Assembly: GCA_009760855.2 (NCBI GenBank)
Contig: WPIO01000055.1
Location: 2,217,501 to 2,260,000 of the forward strand
Origin: Cristatella mucedo
Taxonomy: Eukaryota > Bryozoa > Phylactolaemata > Cristatellidae
DNA: 42,500 bases
Direction: 5' to 3'
A model generated the notes under the pieces. The model saw only the letters and a program-made list of their open reading frames with translations, searched no databases and was not told the DNA's origin. Position numbers and translations under genes: made by a program. Position 1 is the first letter of the stretch; every line of letters begins with the position of its first letter. Shown piece by piece: positions 10,311 to 20,604 of this stretch.

Positions 10311-11924
10311 TCAAATCAAGAGGTGGCGTAATGTCTGTCCGTAATGAGTTCTAATATATCTGTCCGTATATATGTCTGTCCGTATTGAGTTCTTCCGTAT
10401 TTGGAAGCATAGCAACTGAAGGAAGAGTCTTTAAGAGAGCTGCAGTTTCTTTTGACGCGAACGCATTTAATAGACCGGGCTCGGAAGAAAAGCGGACTCA
10501 GTAAGACGCCGCGATGATCGATCTTAAACTGATTCTCCCTATAAAGCAAAATAATAACTAAGCAAATAAAACAATAAACCAAATTAACCAATCCAAATTA
10601 TTCTTAACCTTATTCAAATAGGTAGGCTGGAGCAAAAGAATGTAGAGAGCTACAGGTGAGTGACTGAATTTTGCAGTCGATACGCCGCTCAAAAAGCAGT
10701 CACTGCCGATCAGTGAGGATCTCCTGAAATCAGTTAACTTGACAGCTGGTTGACAGGACTGACTGCGGGCTGACTGGAAAGCAGACGAATACTTCTAGGG
10801 AAAAGTCGTTTCGGCTGATGCAGGTTTCGTGCAGCGCCCATTCGAGAGATGCTAGTTGGTAGTTGAGCCTCCAGTCTCCAGATTCTGGGCGAGGCTAGAT
10901 CATCATTTTGCGTCACCCATGACAAGATCAAGCTCATCATGACAAGATCAAGTTCACGGCTACGGAATATTGACGGTCGGGCAGTGAGTGTATTCCAGAG
11001 GCACCTTTACAGAGTGGCGACCCAGTGAATTGCAGAGGGCCCTATGCAAAGTAGTAGCGTAATTCCCTTAACCGCTCGTTCGGGATCTTCATGCTTGGCA
11101 GCACTAAGCTGTGCAATAAATAGTGGAAAATTGTCCCTCACCTCCTCTTATCTCGCCCGACGTCCCAGCGGAAGATACACAATCGGCGAACCCGATGCAG
11201 CAGAGGCAGCAGCATCTATTACCGTCGGTAACGCGACTCTGATCCGATAATTGTCCGCGACTGGGAGCGTCTCGACGATTCAGTACGCGGCCAGCGATGC
11301 ACAAAGACACATATATCATTGACGCAACACATTTACGCTGCTTGCAATACTTTTCCCTCGTCACTCAAACGCTATGCACCCCTCAGCTAAGCGACAGGAT
11401 CCCGTTGGCGAATGGCAATGCGCAGCCAAGATGGTGCACGATGACGACATCTTGTACTCAAGCTGTCACCGCTATCCTGCCAGCCGCTGCTATGCAACGC
11501 TGAGCCGTACCTCGTTCTTGTGCGCTGACATTTTCCTTGGAATTAGTTAATTAAACGTCTCTGGCAATCGATAGCGGCACTGTAGTGGCTATGAGTGGCT
11601 TTGGTTTCAGGATGTAAATGTAAATTATGAATTCGAGCCGTCCAGTCAGCCAGGCACGGCGCTTGCATCCAAAGTGCTTTTAGACTGTACTCTGCTGCCT
11701 AATTAAGTCACCGCTTGCAATTGTCGATGACGTGTCAGCTAACCACAAGCAAACTTACGCTTCCAATTGTTGACGCAGCAGTTCTGAGACGCTTGGCAAT
11801 TCGCGTGCTATAGCTGAATGAGAAGCTGAGCGAAGCTTTTTTCCGCCAATTAATGTTGTTAAAACAAAAATCGCTGTACCTGTACCAAGCCAAGGCTCTA
11901 CAGCAGAGGAGCTGGTAATAATAA
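10311..11924. other. Unannotated spacer
   Basis: No recognisable gene or repeat family. A short imperfect repetition of CTGTCCGTA occurs at 10335-10390. Open frames are short (about 90 codons or less) and lack motifs. Confidence 0.45.
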
Positions 11925-11995
11925 TAATAATATTGCACTTGATAAAGCGCCCTCAGAGAACTTAATCTCTTTCTAGGCGCTTGGTAGAAAGTAGA
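11920..11995 (-). mobile_element. LINE-A copy 6: 3' tail only
   Basis: AATAATAAT repeat followed by the reverse complement of the LINE-A terminal segment (GATAAAGCGCCCTCAGAGAA, TCTTTCTAGGCGCTT). Severely 5' truncated. Confidence 0.8.
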
Positions 11996-12419
11996 TTGGG
12001 TGCATAAGTCAGCTAGCCGCTCGGCACGCGAATTTCCTCCATCCAATAGAGGACCGGAAATGACGAGGCTCGCGTGATTTATGGGCTTACTTGCCTCGGG
12101 GCGAGTGAAGGTCACATTTGGACAGGATAGAGGACTAGAACGTAGCTTAACTAGCGATCACTTCACGTCCCGTTTTTTTTTCTGAGATCCGAGCCGGTTA
12201 TGATGCTACGACACATCGAACCCCTATTCTTAATCAACATCAGCACCAGCATCGCCATCCCTATTCGTATCATCACTTACGCCCTCCCAGCGCCGAAGTT
12301 TTCAGCTCAGCGTGCCAGCAATTCGACGACGACGACGGCACGTCTTGCTGGCTTTCTAGAAAACTCGGCGCTCGCGCCCGAGGTTTCGTCGCCGACGCGT
12401 AGTAGCCAGAGCGTAAAGC

Positions 12420-12485
12420 ATCTGTAAGTTGCCTAGAAAGACATTCAGTTCTCTGAGGGCGTAATACATATGCATTACTATTAAG
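12420..12485 (+). mobile_element. LINE-A copy 7: degenerate 3' tail
   Basis: Contains CCTAGAAAGACATTCAGTTCTCTGAGGG-like sequence (about 12431-12460) ending in ATTACTATTA. Short and diverged. Confidence 0.6.
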
Positions 12486-12487
12486 CT

Positions 12488-12630
12488 AAACCTGATCAAT
12501 GTCAACCGAGTGCTGTACGAGGTGAGTTCCGCGAACAAACCAATCTGTGCAAAAAATTCAGTTGTTGGATTAACAGTTCAAGATACGCTGACTCTGAGAA
12601 CGGAACTGCTTGCTGCTTTACTCAGAACTA
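12488..12630. repeat. 143-bp unclassified direct repeat, copy 1
   Basis: Matches 13121-13263 end to end without a net length change (shared blocks AACCGAGTGCTGTACGA, GTGAGTTCCGCGAACAA, TGTTGGATTAACAGTTC). A SINE-1 copy begins exactly at its right edge. Confidence 0.8.
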
Positions 12631-12750
12631 GTTTGGTACAGCGGTTAAGGTGCTCGCCCCGACCAAGGTCTTGCTGAGGTCATGGGCTCGAGCCCCAAGG
12701 CATATGTTAAGCGCCTGAATAGAGATTAAGTTCTCTTGGGGTGCTATACA

Positions 12751-12784
<34 letters not shown>
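12629..12784 (+). mobile_element. SINE-1 copy with LINE-like tail and AT microsatellite
   Basis: Head: TTTGGTACAGCGGTTAAGG (A box) and GTCATGGGCTCGAGCCCC (B box). Body/tail: AAGCGCCTGAATAGAGATTA, AGTTCTCTTGGGGTGCTATA, then an AT run. The tail resembles the LINE-A 3' end, suggesting mobilisation by LINE-A-type machinery. Confidence 0.82.
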
Positions 12785-12785
<1 letters not shown>

Positions 12786-13120
12786 CCATAAAATCCGTGA
12801 GATTCGTAGGCATTTCGTAGTCATTTAACTCGGGCTAAAGCCTAACACTCAGACTCCTCCTCAGCTCGAGCTGCTTTCGCGCCACTTCCGTCACTCGTCA
12901 CTTCCGTCACGCACACTGTAGAGAATCGACAAACGCGAAGGCTGTGCTAGACCAGTGACTGCAGTTGACAGTTTGGCAGATTTAGAGATTTAAAGATGTA
13001 TCTGACTAACTGCTTAGAAGAAGCTTTGGTAGCTTTCTAAGCGAGTTGGCGACCCCGAGGTTTAACTGCAATGCGAAATACGCAGAGTATTGTGAGAGTA
13101 CCGTGACATATAAAACTGCG

Positions 13121-13263
13121 AAACCTGATCGATGTTAACCGAGTGCTGTACGATGTGAGTTCCGCGAACAATCCAGTCCGTGCAAAAAATCCAGCTGTTG
13201 GATTAACAGTTCGAGAAATATTGGCTCTGATAACGGAGCTGGTTGCTGCTTGACACAGAACTA
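13121..13263. repeat. 143-bp unclassified direct repeat, copy 2
   Basis: Partner of 12488-12630, offset 633 bp. The sequence after the two copies differs, so this is not a simple tandem duplication. Confidence 0.8.
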
Positions 13264-13924
13264 CAACAAATCTCAATAGATTCAGAGAAGTTTTTCGTCT
13301 GAAGTCACACGTTGCGAGCATCGCCAGCATTTTCTTTGTAGTTCCATTGCATGCGGGCTGGTACCGCTCCTTTCCTCGACAGCTGGTGGAAGCATCCTCG
13401 AGAGGGGCCTGTGCACAGCTGTGGTCAGCTTCTAATGAAGCCGACACAGGCCGATAACCTGCTGGTGAACAAATGGTGGATTCACCATCGGGGTCGGCCA
13501 AGGGACAGCCGGAGTGGAGTCGAGGAGACTAGAGCTTGAGAAGGGAGCGAAGGCAGTCGTGCGTCTTGCGGCTCCGTGCCTTGAGCAATAAACCGTTGGC
13601 GTTGTTCATCGGCTGGCTCTCTGATGGGCGAACCAAACTACAGTCTTGATGTGCTCTGAGCGATCTCCCTCATGCACTGCTGTGAATTGGACTAACTTAG
13701 TGGTCCTCAGGCATGTCATAACCCTGTCGGCCATCTTAACGCTTTTCTTTGCAATCCTCAGTCAAGGTGCAATAAACTTTTAATGATACGTGACTTGATC
13801 GCTGAGAATGAATTTGTCCCGTTTGCCTAGATCGAGATCTTGCTGATATCGGTTAACTTCCCGCCTAATAACGCGAAACCCCGACACCTGCTGCTCCTTC
13901 TTTCACAGCCCCAGATCAATCAAA
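13264..13924. other. Spacer, possible decayed LTR-like sequence
   Basis: No gene recognised. GAGCAATAAACCG at about 13584-13596 looks like a poly(A) signal context of the kind found in LTR R regions, but no second LTR or internal region is visible. Confidence 0.3.
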
Positions 13925-14321
13925 ACTGGTGGAAGTCGTCGTCATCAAACGCTCAATCTATAATTTCAAGCCGCTTGCCGTCCCCTCGAAGCAGTCTTTC
14001 GAATCTCTTGTTGTTTTGAGTTCATCCGACATTCAGCTGCCAGCAGACATCGAGCTTGCAGTAGTCTATCCCCCCAGGTACCATTCCTCCATTATCTCTG
14101 ATTTCTCTTATTTCATTAAGGTTCTGCATGAAAGAATTCAATCTTTCCTCATTATGGGTTTTTTTAAATTCATTGTGATAACGAATCTGACGCCTTCAGC
14201 ACCGAATGATTTTGTGCACTGACTGATTTGGTGTCTCTTGCGGTTCATATGCATGGCCCTACTCACATCAAGAGTCACACACTCAACCAAATTTTTTCCT
14301 ACAACTGCACGCTATCATATA

Positions 14322-14404
14322 ATAATAATTCACTTGATCAAGCGCTCTCAGAGAACTTAATCTCTCTCTAGGCGCTTTACATTTGCTGTAAAGTGAAATG
14401 CTCA
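14322..14404 (-). mobile_element. LINE-A copy 8: 3' tail nested in the endonuclease region of copy 9
   Basis: ATAATAATAA followed by the reverse complement of the LINE-A terminal segment (CAAGCGCTCTCAGAGAACTT, TCTAGGCGCTTTACATTTGC). The surrounding plus-strand LINE-A sequence resumes after it. Confidence 0.75.
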
Positions 14405-14932
14405 CCTACTATTAACAAATTCTGCTAATCTGACCACATGCAAATCTCATAAAGTCTACAGTTTGTGCTTCTTCTGCATCCAAAGCCACCTGTGAATCTC
14501 GAAACCTTGATGCCCTTGACATTGATACTGTCGGCGAAAACATATCTTCTTCATGCCTTGTTGTTCAATTCCCCTTCCGACCTTCGTTATCATTAGTAGA
14601 ATGCAACCACGTGACGCGATCGCCGACACGATCGACGAGTTTTCGCCCTCACAGAGCGTGCCGCCACAGAGCGTGCCGCCGCGGATTTTCAGCGGACAAT
14701 AAACTAGCCAGTTCTACTAAGCGCAAGCTTGAGAAACCATTCAAAAGATCAGTACTGGCTGTCCATCGACAGGCGTACAAAGACAATTGTACCTAATATA
14801 AATCTATCCTGACAAGGGCCAAGTCAAGCTTCTCTAAAAACATTGTTGAATCACAGGTGCACATTCCAGAAACGCTTATATCAACGATCAGCCATCTCCG
14901 AAACCGCTCCTCCCCGTTTAGCTCTGTATCTA

Positions 14933-15059
14933 GTGATAATCTAGTGAGAATCCCTGTGATAATCTAGTGATGATCCCTGTGATAATCTAGTGAGAATCCC
15001 TGTGATAATCTAGTGATGATCCCTGTGATAATCTAGTAATGATCCCTGTGATAATCTAG
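14933..15059. repeat. 23-bp minisatellite, 5.5 units with 46-bp higher-order pattern
   Basis: Units start at 14933, 14956, 14979, 15002, 15025 and 15048. Units 1 and 3 are identical (GTGAGAATCCCT form) and units 2 and 4 are identical (GTGATGATCCCT form), so expansion went by 46-bp dimers. It arose within the linker region of the LINE-A copy. Confidence 0.92.
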
Positions 15060-15937
15060 CTGCTCGCTTCTCTAGCTTCTTTGTCAGCAAGAGAGACAAG
15101 ATCAGCGAGTCCATCCCTAAAATAAGATGGTTGCATCCCCCTGGAATCATGTGGCTCCATTCTATGCAGCACCTCAATGTCTACGTTTAAGTAGGTCACT
15201 AGTGACCTCGTCCTGAAGTTCATATCCCAATCGAAGAAGGCAGCTAGTACTCTGGACCCTATTCCCATTGACCTGCTTTTACTATGCATCGATCTGCTGC
15301 TGCTGCCATGCATAACTAACACCATAAGTATGTCATTAGCCTCAGGTCACGTCCCAGCACCTTTAAGAAAGGCTGTAGTCATGCTAATGAAGAAAGCAAC
15401 ACTAGACCAAGAAAACTTGAGCAACTTCCGCCCAGTCTTCCTTTTGCCGTTTCCATCAAAGACACTGGAACGAGTCGTAGCAGACCAGCTGAACTCAAAT
15501 AGTACAACTTCACCCCTAGCTAGTAAGTTCCTGTCTGGTTTTAGAGCTAATCACTCCGTAGAGTCAGCACTTCTTCAGATGTATAACGACCTTCTTAGGA
15601 ATGCAGAATTAGGTTGAGTCTCTTTGCTTGTTTTTCTCGATCTTTCGGCAGCTTTTGATACTATCGATCTCCAAGTTCTTCTCGAGTGCTTCTCATCTCG
15701 CCTGGGCATCACTGGTCTACACAGTAAAGGTGCGAAAACTATCTCAGTGGGAGACTCTAGATTATTGATGTGAACAGAAAAAAAATTATCCGATGAACTA
15801 CTGAAGTATGGGTACCTCAGGGATCTGTGCTTGGTCCGGTTCTCTTTACGGTTTATGCTCTCCCTCTTGCCGATGTGATTGCCATGCACCACCACGGCTT
15901 ACACTTCTATGCAAAAGACACTCCGCTGTAACTTTAC

Positions 15938-16310
15938 TTTTATCCCTCCCAGCCCTGTAGGGGGTTGGGCGTTCGGCAGCGGCACGTCGATGAAAGAAGT
16001 TTCCCACAAGCAAGTTCTGGTAGTATAGATGACGGCTGTATTAATATGCAGGCGACAGTGACAGACGCAGGCTTGCCTACATACTCGTTCATTAACCGTC
16101 GTGGGCGCGGCTCTAGAGCACGTGCTGATAAGAGAGATGAGAGTGGACAGCTGTACAGCGTACAGGCAGCTACGCACAGTAAATTGTGCTCCAAGGATAT
16201 TGTGGCACAGTGCCGGCCTGGCTCAACTTTAGGGCGCACCAGAACTGCTCAGCAGGAAATACCTCTGTACGTCTGAGCGTTGAGCAAGAGGACGCAGCGA
16301 CACGCCCACA
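15938..16310. other. Unrelated ~370-bp segment interrupting LINE-A copy 9
   Basis: LINE sequence stops after the FYAKD motif and resumes at about 16312 (CAGCACATGGAATG...DDIRIW). The segment between matches nothing else in the window. It contains a plus-strand open frame at 15965-16276 (about 103 codons, with SFINRRGRGSRARADKR and STLGRTRTAQQEIPLYV) of unknown meaning. Target-site duplications were not evident. Confidence 0.5.
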
Positions 16311-17352
16311 GCCCTACAGCACATGGAATGCTCTCAGCTCACTAGCTGCTGTATTGATGACATCCGCATATGGAAAGCAGACAACTTTCTTTAATTGAAT
16401 TATGACAAAACCAACTTATATGAGAATATGAGAAAACCAAGTATGACTAAGCAATTGGAAAGGTTAAGGCTCAAAATCGGCTTTGTCAGCATATCTCCTG
16501 TTCAATCTGCACGAAATCTGTGTACTGTTCCAAAGTGACCCTTCATTAGACGACCACATCAGCTCCACAGTCAAGTCTGCCTACTTTCAGCTACATACAC
16601 AGCTAAAATTCGGGCTTTTTTAGACAGGGATACTGTATCCAAATATATTCATGAATTTTTGACATCCCGTTTTGGTTTCTTTAACTCACTGCTTGCTGAT
16701 CTACTGGCATGTGCACTCAAGCGCTTACAGATGGTGCAAAACTCTGCAGCTAGGCTTGTCTGTCGTGAGCGTCGCAGTTTACACACCACACCACTTCTCA
16801 CCGACCTGCACTGACTCCCAATCAAGCAGCGCATCCACGTCAAGGTTTTGTCACTCACATCTAGGACCCCTCATTCTTTGGTTCAAGCCTACCTATCAGA
16901 TCTACTCCTCCACCAGGCATCGTACCACCCGCTTTTCGGAATCTAATCGTTTACCTATACCTCATACAAACCTCAAATCCTTTGAAGACCGTGTCTTTAA
17001 TTCGTATGCTCCCAAAGCCTGGAACTCACTCCCCACTTGCGTCACGACATCTCCTGACTTGACCACATTTAAAAAGAATTTAAAAACGCATCTATTTGTC
17101 ACAGTATGATGTGTGCTCCTGTGCTTCGATCTTTATGTGCTTGTGCTCGCTGATTCAGTTGCATGCTGCCACTAACCATACTTGCATGCTGACCCTGTGC
17201 ATGTCACCACTAGTCGTATTATTCTTGCTGTTTATTGAGCATGCTACCACTAACCATTCGATCGCGCTTCCTTTGCAGCATGTGCGAAGTGCCTAGAAAG
17301 AGATTGAGTTCTCTGAGGGAGCTCTAACGAATGTGTTGTTATTATTATTGAG

Positions 17353-17935
17353 TCTGCGGCGCATAGGAGTTCTCAGCCAACTCGCTCGATGAGCTTGGAT
17401 GAGCGACAATGAGCAGAAGCTCCCCGGTCTTAGTACTCGCCCTACTGATCGCACAGAAATGTGTGACCATCCGATCCGACAAAGTTCACAGCAGGGCCGA
17501 GTCGAAGGATTACTGCAGGCTGCGTTTCCGTAGAGCTGCATACTTCATCTTGATATTCGTCTTCCAGGCTAGCAAAACTAATGGCACTGTGGAGCTCATA
17601 CTAACTGTTTGACTTATGAGGTGCCCAATAGTAATTTGAAAGACTGGCGTAACTTATGACCCGCGAAAAGTCGCACTAACATTCAAGACATTTAAATAGA
17701 TTTAAAGAGAAAATTTGAAAAATTTAAGTTGAAGAAATTTATAAACCGTGCACAAAGACCCAGCCGCAACGACTCAGTAGAGCGGTAGAGTCGTCGCCAA
17801 GACTCATTGTCATGGTTAAAGACTTCATTTTTATCAGCTTCACTCATAGCTAATCTTCAGTGTTCATGCGCCAAATTAAATAGCCACTTATTTCATCGAT
17901 CTTGGCAACCATAATCCCGGAAATGAGTAAGGGGC
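17353..17935. other. Unannotated spacer
   Basis: No domain recognised in the short frames. A tRNA-like string (AGTAGAGCGGTAGAGTCG, 17778-17795) hints at another degraded SINE but no B box could be tied to it. Confidence 0.4.
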
Positions 17936-18074
17936 TTGATTGCCGAAGAGATAAGGTGCTCGCTCTTCGCGACGGAGGTTGTGGGTTCGAATCCTGCAGT
18001 GGCCGATCCATTTATTTCCAGCTGCTAGAGGCTGCAACGGCGGTTAAGGCTCCTCTGCCGCTATACAAATGATG
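17936..18074 (+). mobile_element. SINE-2, near full length
   Basis: tRNA-like head with GCCGAAGAGATAAGGTGCTC (A-box region) and a perfect pol III B box GGGTTCGAATCC (17983-17994). The body carries TTTATTTCCAGCTGC and the end is CCGCTATACAAATGATG. It aligns with the reverse complement of 23526-23690 over its length. Confidence 0.85.
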
Positions 18075-18548
18075 TTGTCAAGTCAGCTGATATTTTTATA
18101 TTATTTAATCACCCGGAGATTATTTACCAGACGAGCAGCGACCTTGGCCGGTTTTTCCTACCGAGGTTCGTCCAAATAAAAGAAACAGTCTACCCAGCAT
18201 AAATCGCAGGAAAATCGCGTCTCGAGATCCCGGCAAAAATCTCGGAGAAATTAGTTTAGACATTCAACTTCAGTCATATCAGCCCATAGCTTCTCAAGGT
18301 CACGGCCGCAATGACTCACCGAACATAACTCGGGAATGTTCAGTTAGGTAGAGTCTACCAACCACTTTTGCTGAGTGTCTGCAGGGTGCGACACTATTGA
18401 GATCTACTTGAGCACCACTGGATGTGCGCTGGCGTAGATTAGGATTTGTCTTGAAGAGAGATCAGCGGCCACTGGTCATCCACGATCAATCTCTAGAAAT
18501 AAAGAGTGCCGGTGCTTAAGACTCTCTAAGATTTCTTGCAGCGAGAAT
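18075..18548. other. Unannotated spacer
   Basis: No gene or repeat family recognised; all frames are short. Confidence 0.4.
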
Positions 18549-18966
18549 TTCTGGCAGACATTCGGTCTTGGGTGGCAGCCAACATCCTTGACATTGACTG
18601 GCGACCAAGCCGAGTCTGATTGTTAATCCTTGCAGTTAATCCTGGGCAATCCTCGTGCGGCTCACACACTGGCAAGTCTCGCCCTCCAAACTGTCTGAGC
18701 CAGCATATCGGCTCTGCACAAAACCTGGCTTTCTAATCCAAAATGACTTTTCGACGGATTAACACATCAGCTGTATGGGTGAATCTGCCTACTTTTAGTT
18801 TAGTAGCACAGCAAAAATTGGAACTTGCTGAGAGAAGGGCACCATAACCAAACAAGTCTATGCATTTGCCACAGACACCCTTCTAGGCTTTCGTAACTCT
18901 CTCCTGTTAAGAGATTGAGTTCTCTGAGGGCTCCATAACAAATGTATTATTATTATTATTATTATT
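18549..18966 (+). mobile_element. LINE-A copy 10: RT fragment with internal deletion and ATT tail
   Basis: DIRSWVAAN-like coding at about 18554-18580 and a degenerate ESAYF segment at about 18780-18800, then a jump to the 3' tail (GAGATTGAGTTCTCTGAGGG near 18911) and six ATT units. Heavily decayed. Confidence 0.65.
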
Positions 18967-19194
18967 GAGTCTTCTCCCTCTAGACTTAGAATGGCTCCAG
19001 CAGCAAGGGACCGATAGTGGCAGCAATCTGTCGCACCCAGGTACCAAGTCTTTATTTTTCTCTAATGTTTAATATCTTTGTTCGATTTTATGTTTAAGAA
19101 ATCGTCTATTCCTCTGTTTGGTCGATGTTATTATTCATTTTTATGACCCAACTGACCACTTCATGGGCCGAATTTCGTACCTTGACTGATTTAT

Positions 19195-19440
19195 TTCATT
19201 TGTGGCGCAACAAAAGCCACTCACTAAAATTTTGTCACGCGATAATAGGCAGTCAATTATAATTTTTAGAAAATCCTGCAAATCTCATTACATGCGGATC
19301 TATTTTACTCTTCAGCTTTGTGTCACATACGGCATTCAATACCGTCTGCGAATCGCGAGGCTGCAATAACCTTGATACTGACACTGTCTGCACAAAAATA
19401 TCTCTTGTTCCTGCTGCTCAATCCCAAGTCCTAGCCGCCC
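19195..19440 (+). mobile_element. LINE-A copy 11: endonuclease-linker fragment
   Basis: Aligns with 14407-14588 of the long copy (shared AATCTC, GAATC-CGA, ACCTTGAT, CTTGTT-C-TGCT-CAAT blocks). No intact frame from the element; the open frame 19320-19541 crosses out of it and is not recognised. Confidence 0.5.
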
Positions 19441-19902
19441 TCAAGGTAGGATTGCTACAACTAGACGACGCTATGAACGAGTTTGTTGCACTAGGTAACT
19501 ACACGGTGCGCCATCTTGGCGATGGCGAACAGTGTACTTGATGTACAAATAGGCCTATGGATTACTGCAGACATTAAACTAGCTAATACGACAAAGTTAC
19601 GAAGAGATAGCATGAGACTGTTGTGTGCGTGTGTTCGCGAATATTGCTAAGCAGCAAACGACTTGGAGCATTCGAAACACAACCGAACTCAACAACTCCT
19701 TAATCAACGACTCCTCTCGGCAAACGTTAATGCTAATGGAGCTTCCTGTCGTCTGTGCCCATGAACGCTGCGCTCCGATAGGCCAGCGCCGTTGCTAGCA
19801 GCAGGATCGCTGAGCCTCGATTGGTCAGTCAACGTCGGGAGGCCCCCAGCCTAGTAACCGCAGACATCCAGTCTAGGAAGACTGCTAGCTCTCTAGAACC
19901 TA
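19441..19902. other. Unannotated spacer
   Basis: No recognisable domain or repeat. CGCTCCGATAGGCCAGCGCC and GCCTCGATTGGTCAG at 19770-19830 are CCAAT-like strings without a linked gene. Confidence 0.4.
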
Positions 19903-20604
19903 GAATAATAACAATGCACTTGATAAAGTGCCCTCAGAGAACTCAATCTCTTTCTAGGCGCTTAACATTTGCTGCAAAGGGAAATGCAATTGAATTGTGA
20001 ATAATATCATGCTTGATAAGCAAACAACATGAATAACATGGTTAGGGTTGACAGGGTCAGCATGCAAATGTGGTCAGTGGCAGCATGCACAGTGTCAGCA
20101 CGCATAAGCACATTAAGGATGAATCACAGGGACACACTAAATGCTGTCATAAATAGGTGTGTTTTTAAGTTCTTTTTAAATGTGGTCAAGTCAGGGGATG
20201 TTCTGACGCAAGTCGGGAGGGAGTTCCAGGCTTTGGGAGCATACGAACTAAATGCACGGTCTCCAAAGGATTTGAGGTTTGTACGAGGTATTGGTAAGCT
20301 GTTAGATTCCGAAAAGTGGGTGGTACGATGCTTGGCCTGGTGGGGGAGTGGATCGGAGAGATAGGCTGGAGCCAAAGAATGAAGGGACCTAAAAGTGAGC
20401 GACAAACCCTTGAAGTCGATCCGTTACTTGACTGGTAGTCAGTGCAGGTCGGCAAGAAGTGGTTATGATGTGGCAACTGTGACGGTAACGACAGACAACC
20501 CTAACTGCGGAGTTTTGCACCAGCTGTAATCGCCTGATTGAACAGGCCGGTAGGCCAGCAAGCAGTGAGTTACGGAAGTCAAGATGGGATACCCACTGTT
20601 CTCC
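19903..20604 (-). mobile_element. LINE-A copy 12: C-terminal ORF and 3' UTR
   Basis: On the minus strand the frame encodes SLLAGLPACSIRRLQLVQNS, HRTTHFSESNSLPIPRTNL, APKAWNSLPTCVRTSPDL and FKKNLKTHLFMTAFSVSL, then the 3' UTR and an AAT/ATT tail at 19903-19915. One of the better preserved ends; it retains the Arg codon (CGA) that is a stop in the copy at 117-946. Confidence 0.85.

Larger units (their letters stand above)
13925..17352 (+). mobile_element. LINE-A copy 9: longest copy, endonuclease to ATT tail, with nested insertions
   Basis: Order seen: endonuclease segment (13929-14222, ending FLIMGFFKFIVI where the family motif is G-D-F-N, so a catalytic Asp is lost; GPTHIKSHTLN follows near 14257), EN-RT linker (about 14420-14900), RT (NFRPVFLLPF, LDLSAAFDTIDLQVLLE, VPQGSVLGPVLF, then FYAKD in place of FYADD at 15905-15919), C-terminal region (16320-17109) and 3' UTR ending in TTATTATT. 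It is interrupted by a minus-strand LINE-A tail (14322-14404), a 23-bp minisatellite (14933-15059) and an unrelated segment (about 15938-16310). Stops and frameshifts throughout; inactive. Confidence 0.82.

Noticed and set aside
12488-13263. Pair of 143-bp repeats as LTRs of one element
   Set aside because: The internal part would be under 0.5 kb, contains a SINE, and lacks coding or primer-binding features.
14933-15059. CRISPR array
   Set aside because: Contiguous 23-bp tandem units without spacers in a eukaryotic LINE.
17936-18008. Genuine tRNA gene
   Set aside because: The B box is perfect but the sequence continues into a repeated SINE body and the same head occurs in several diverged copies; no clean acceptor stem could be drawn.
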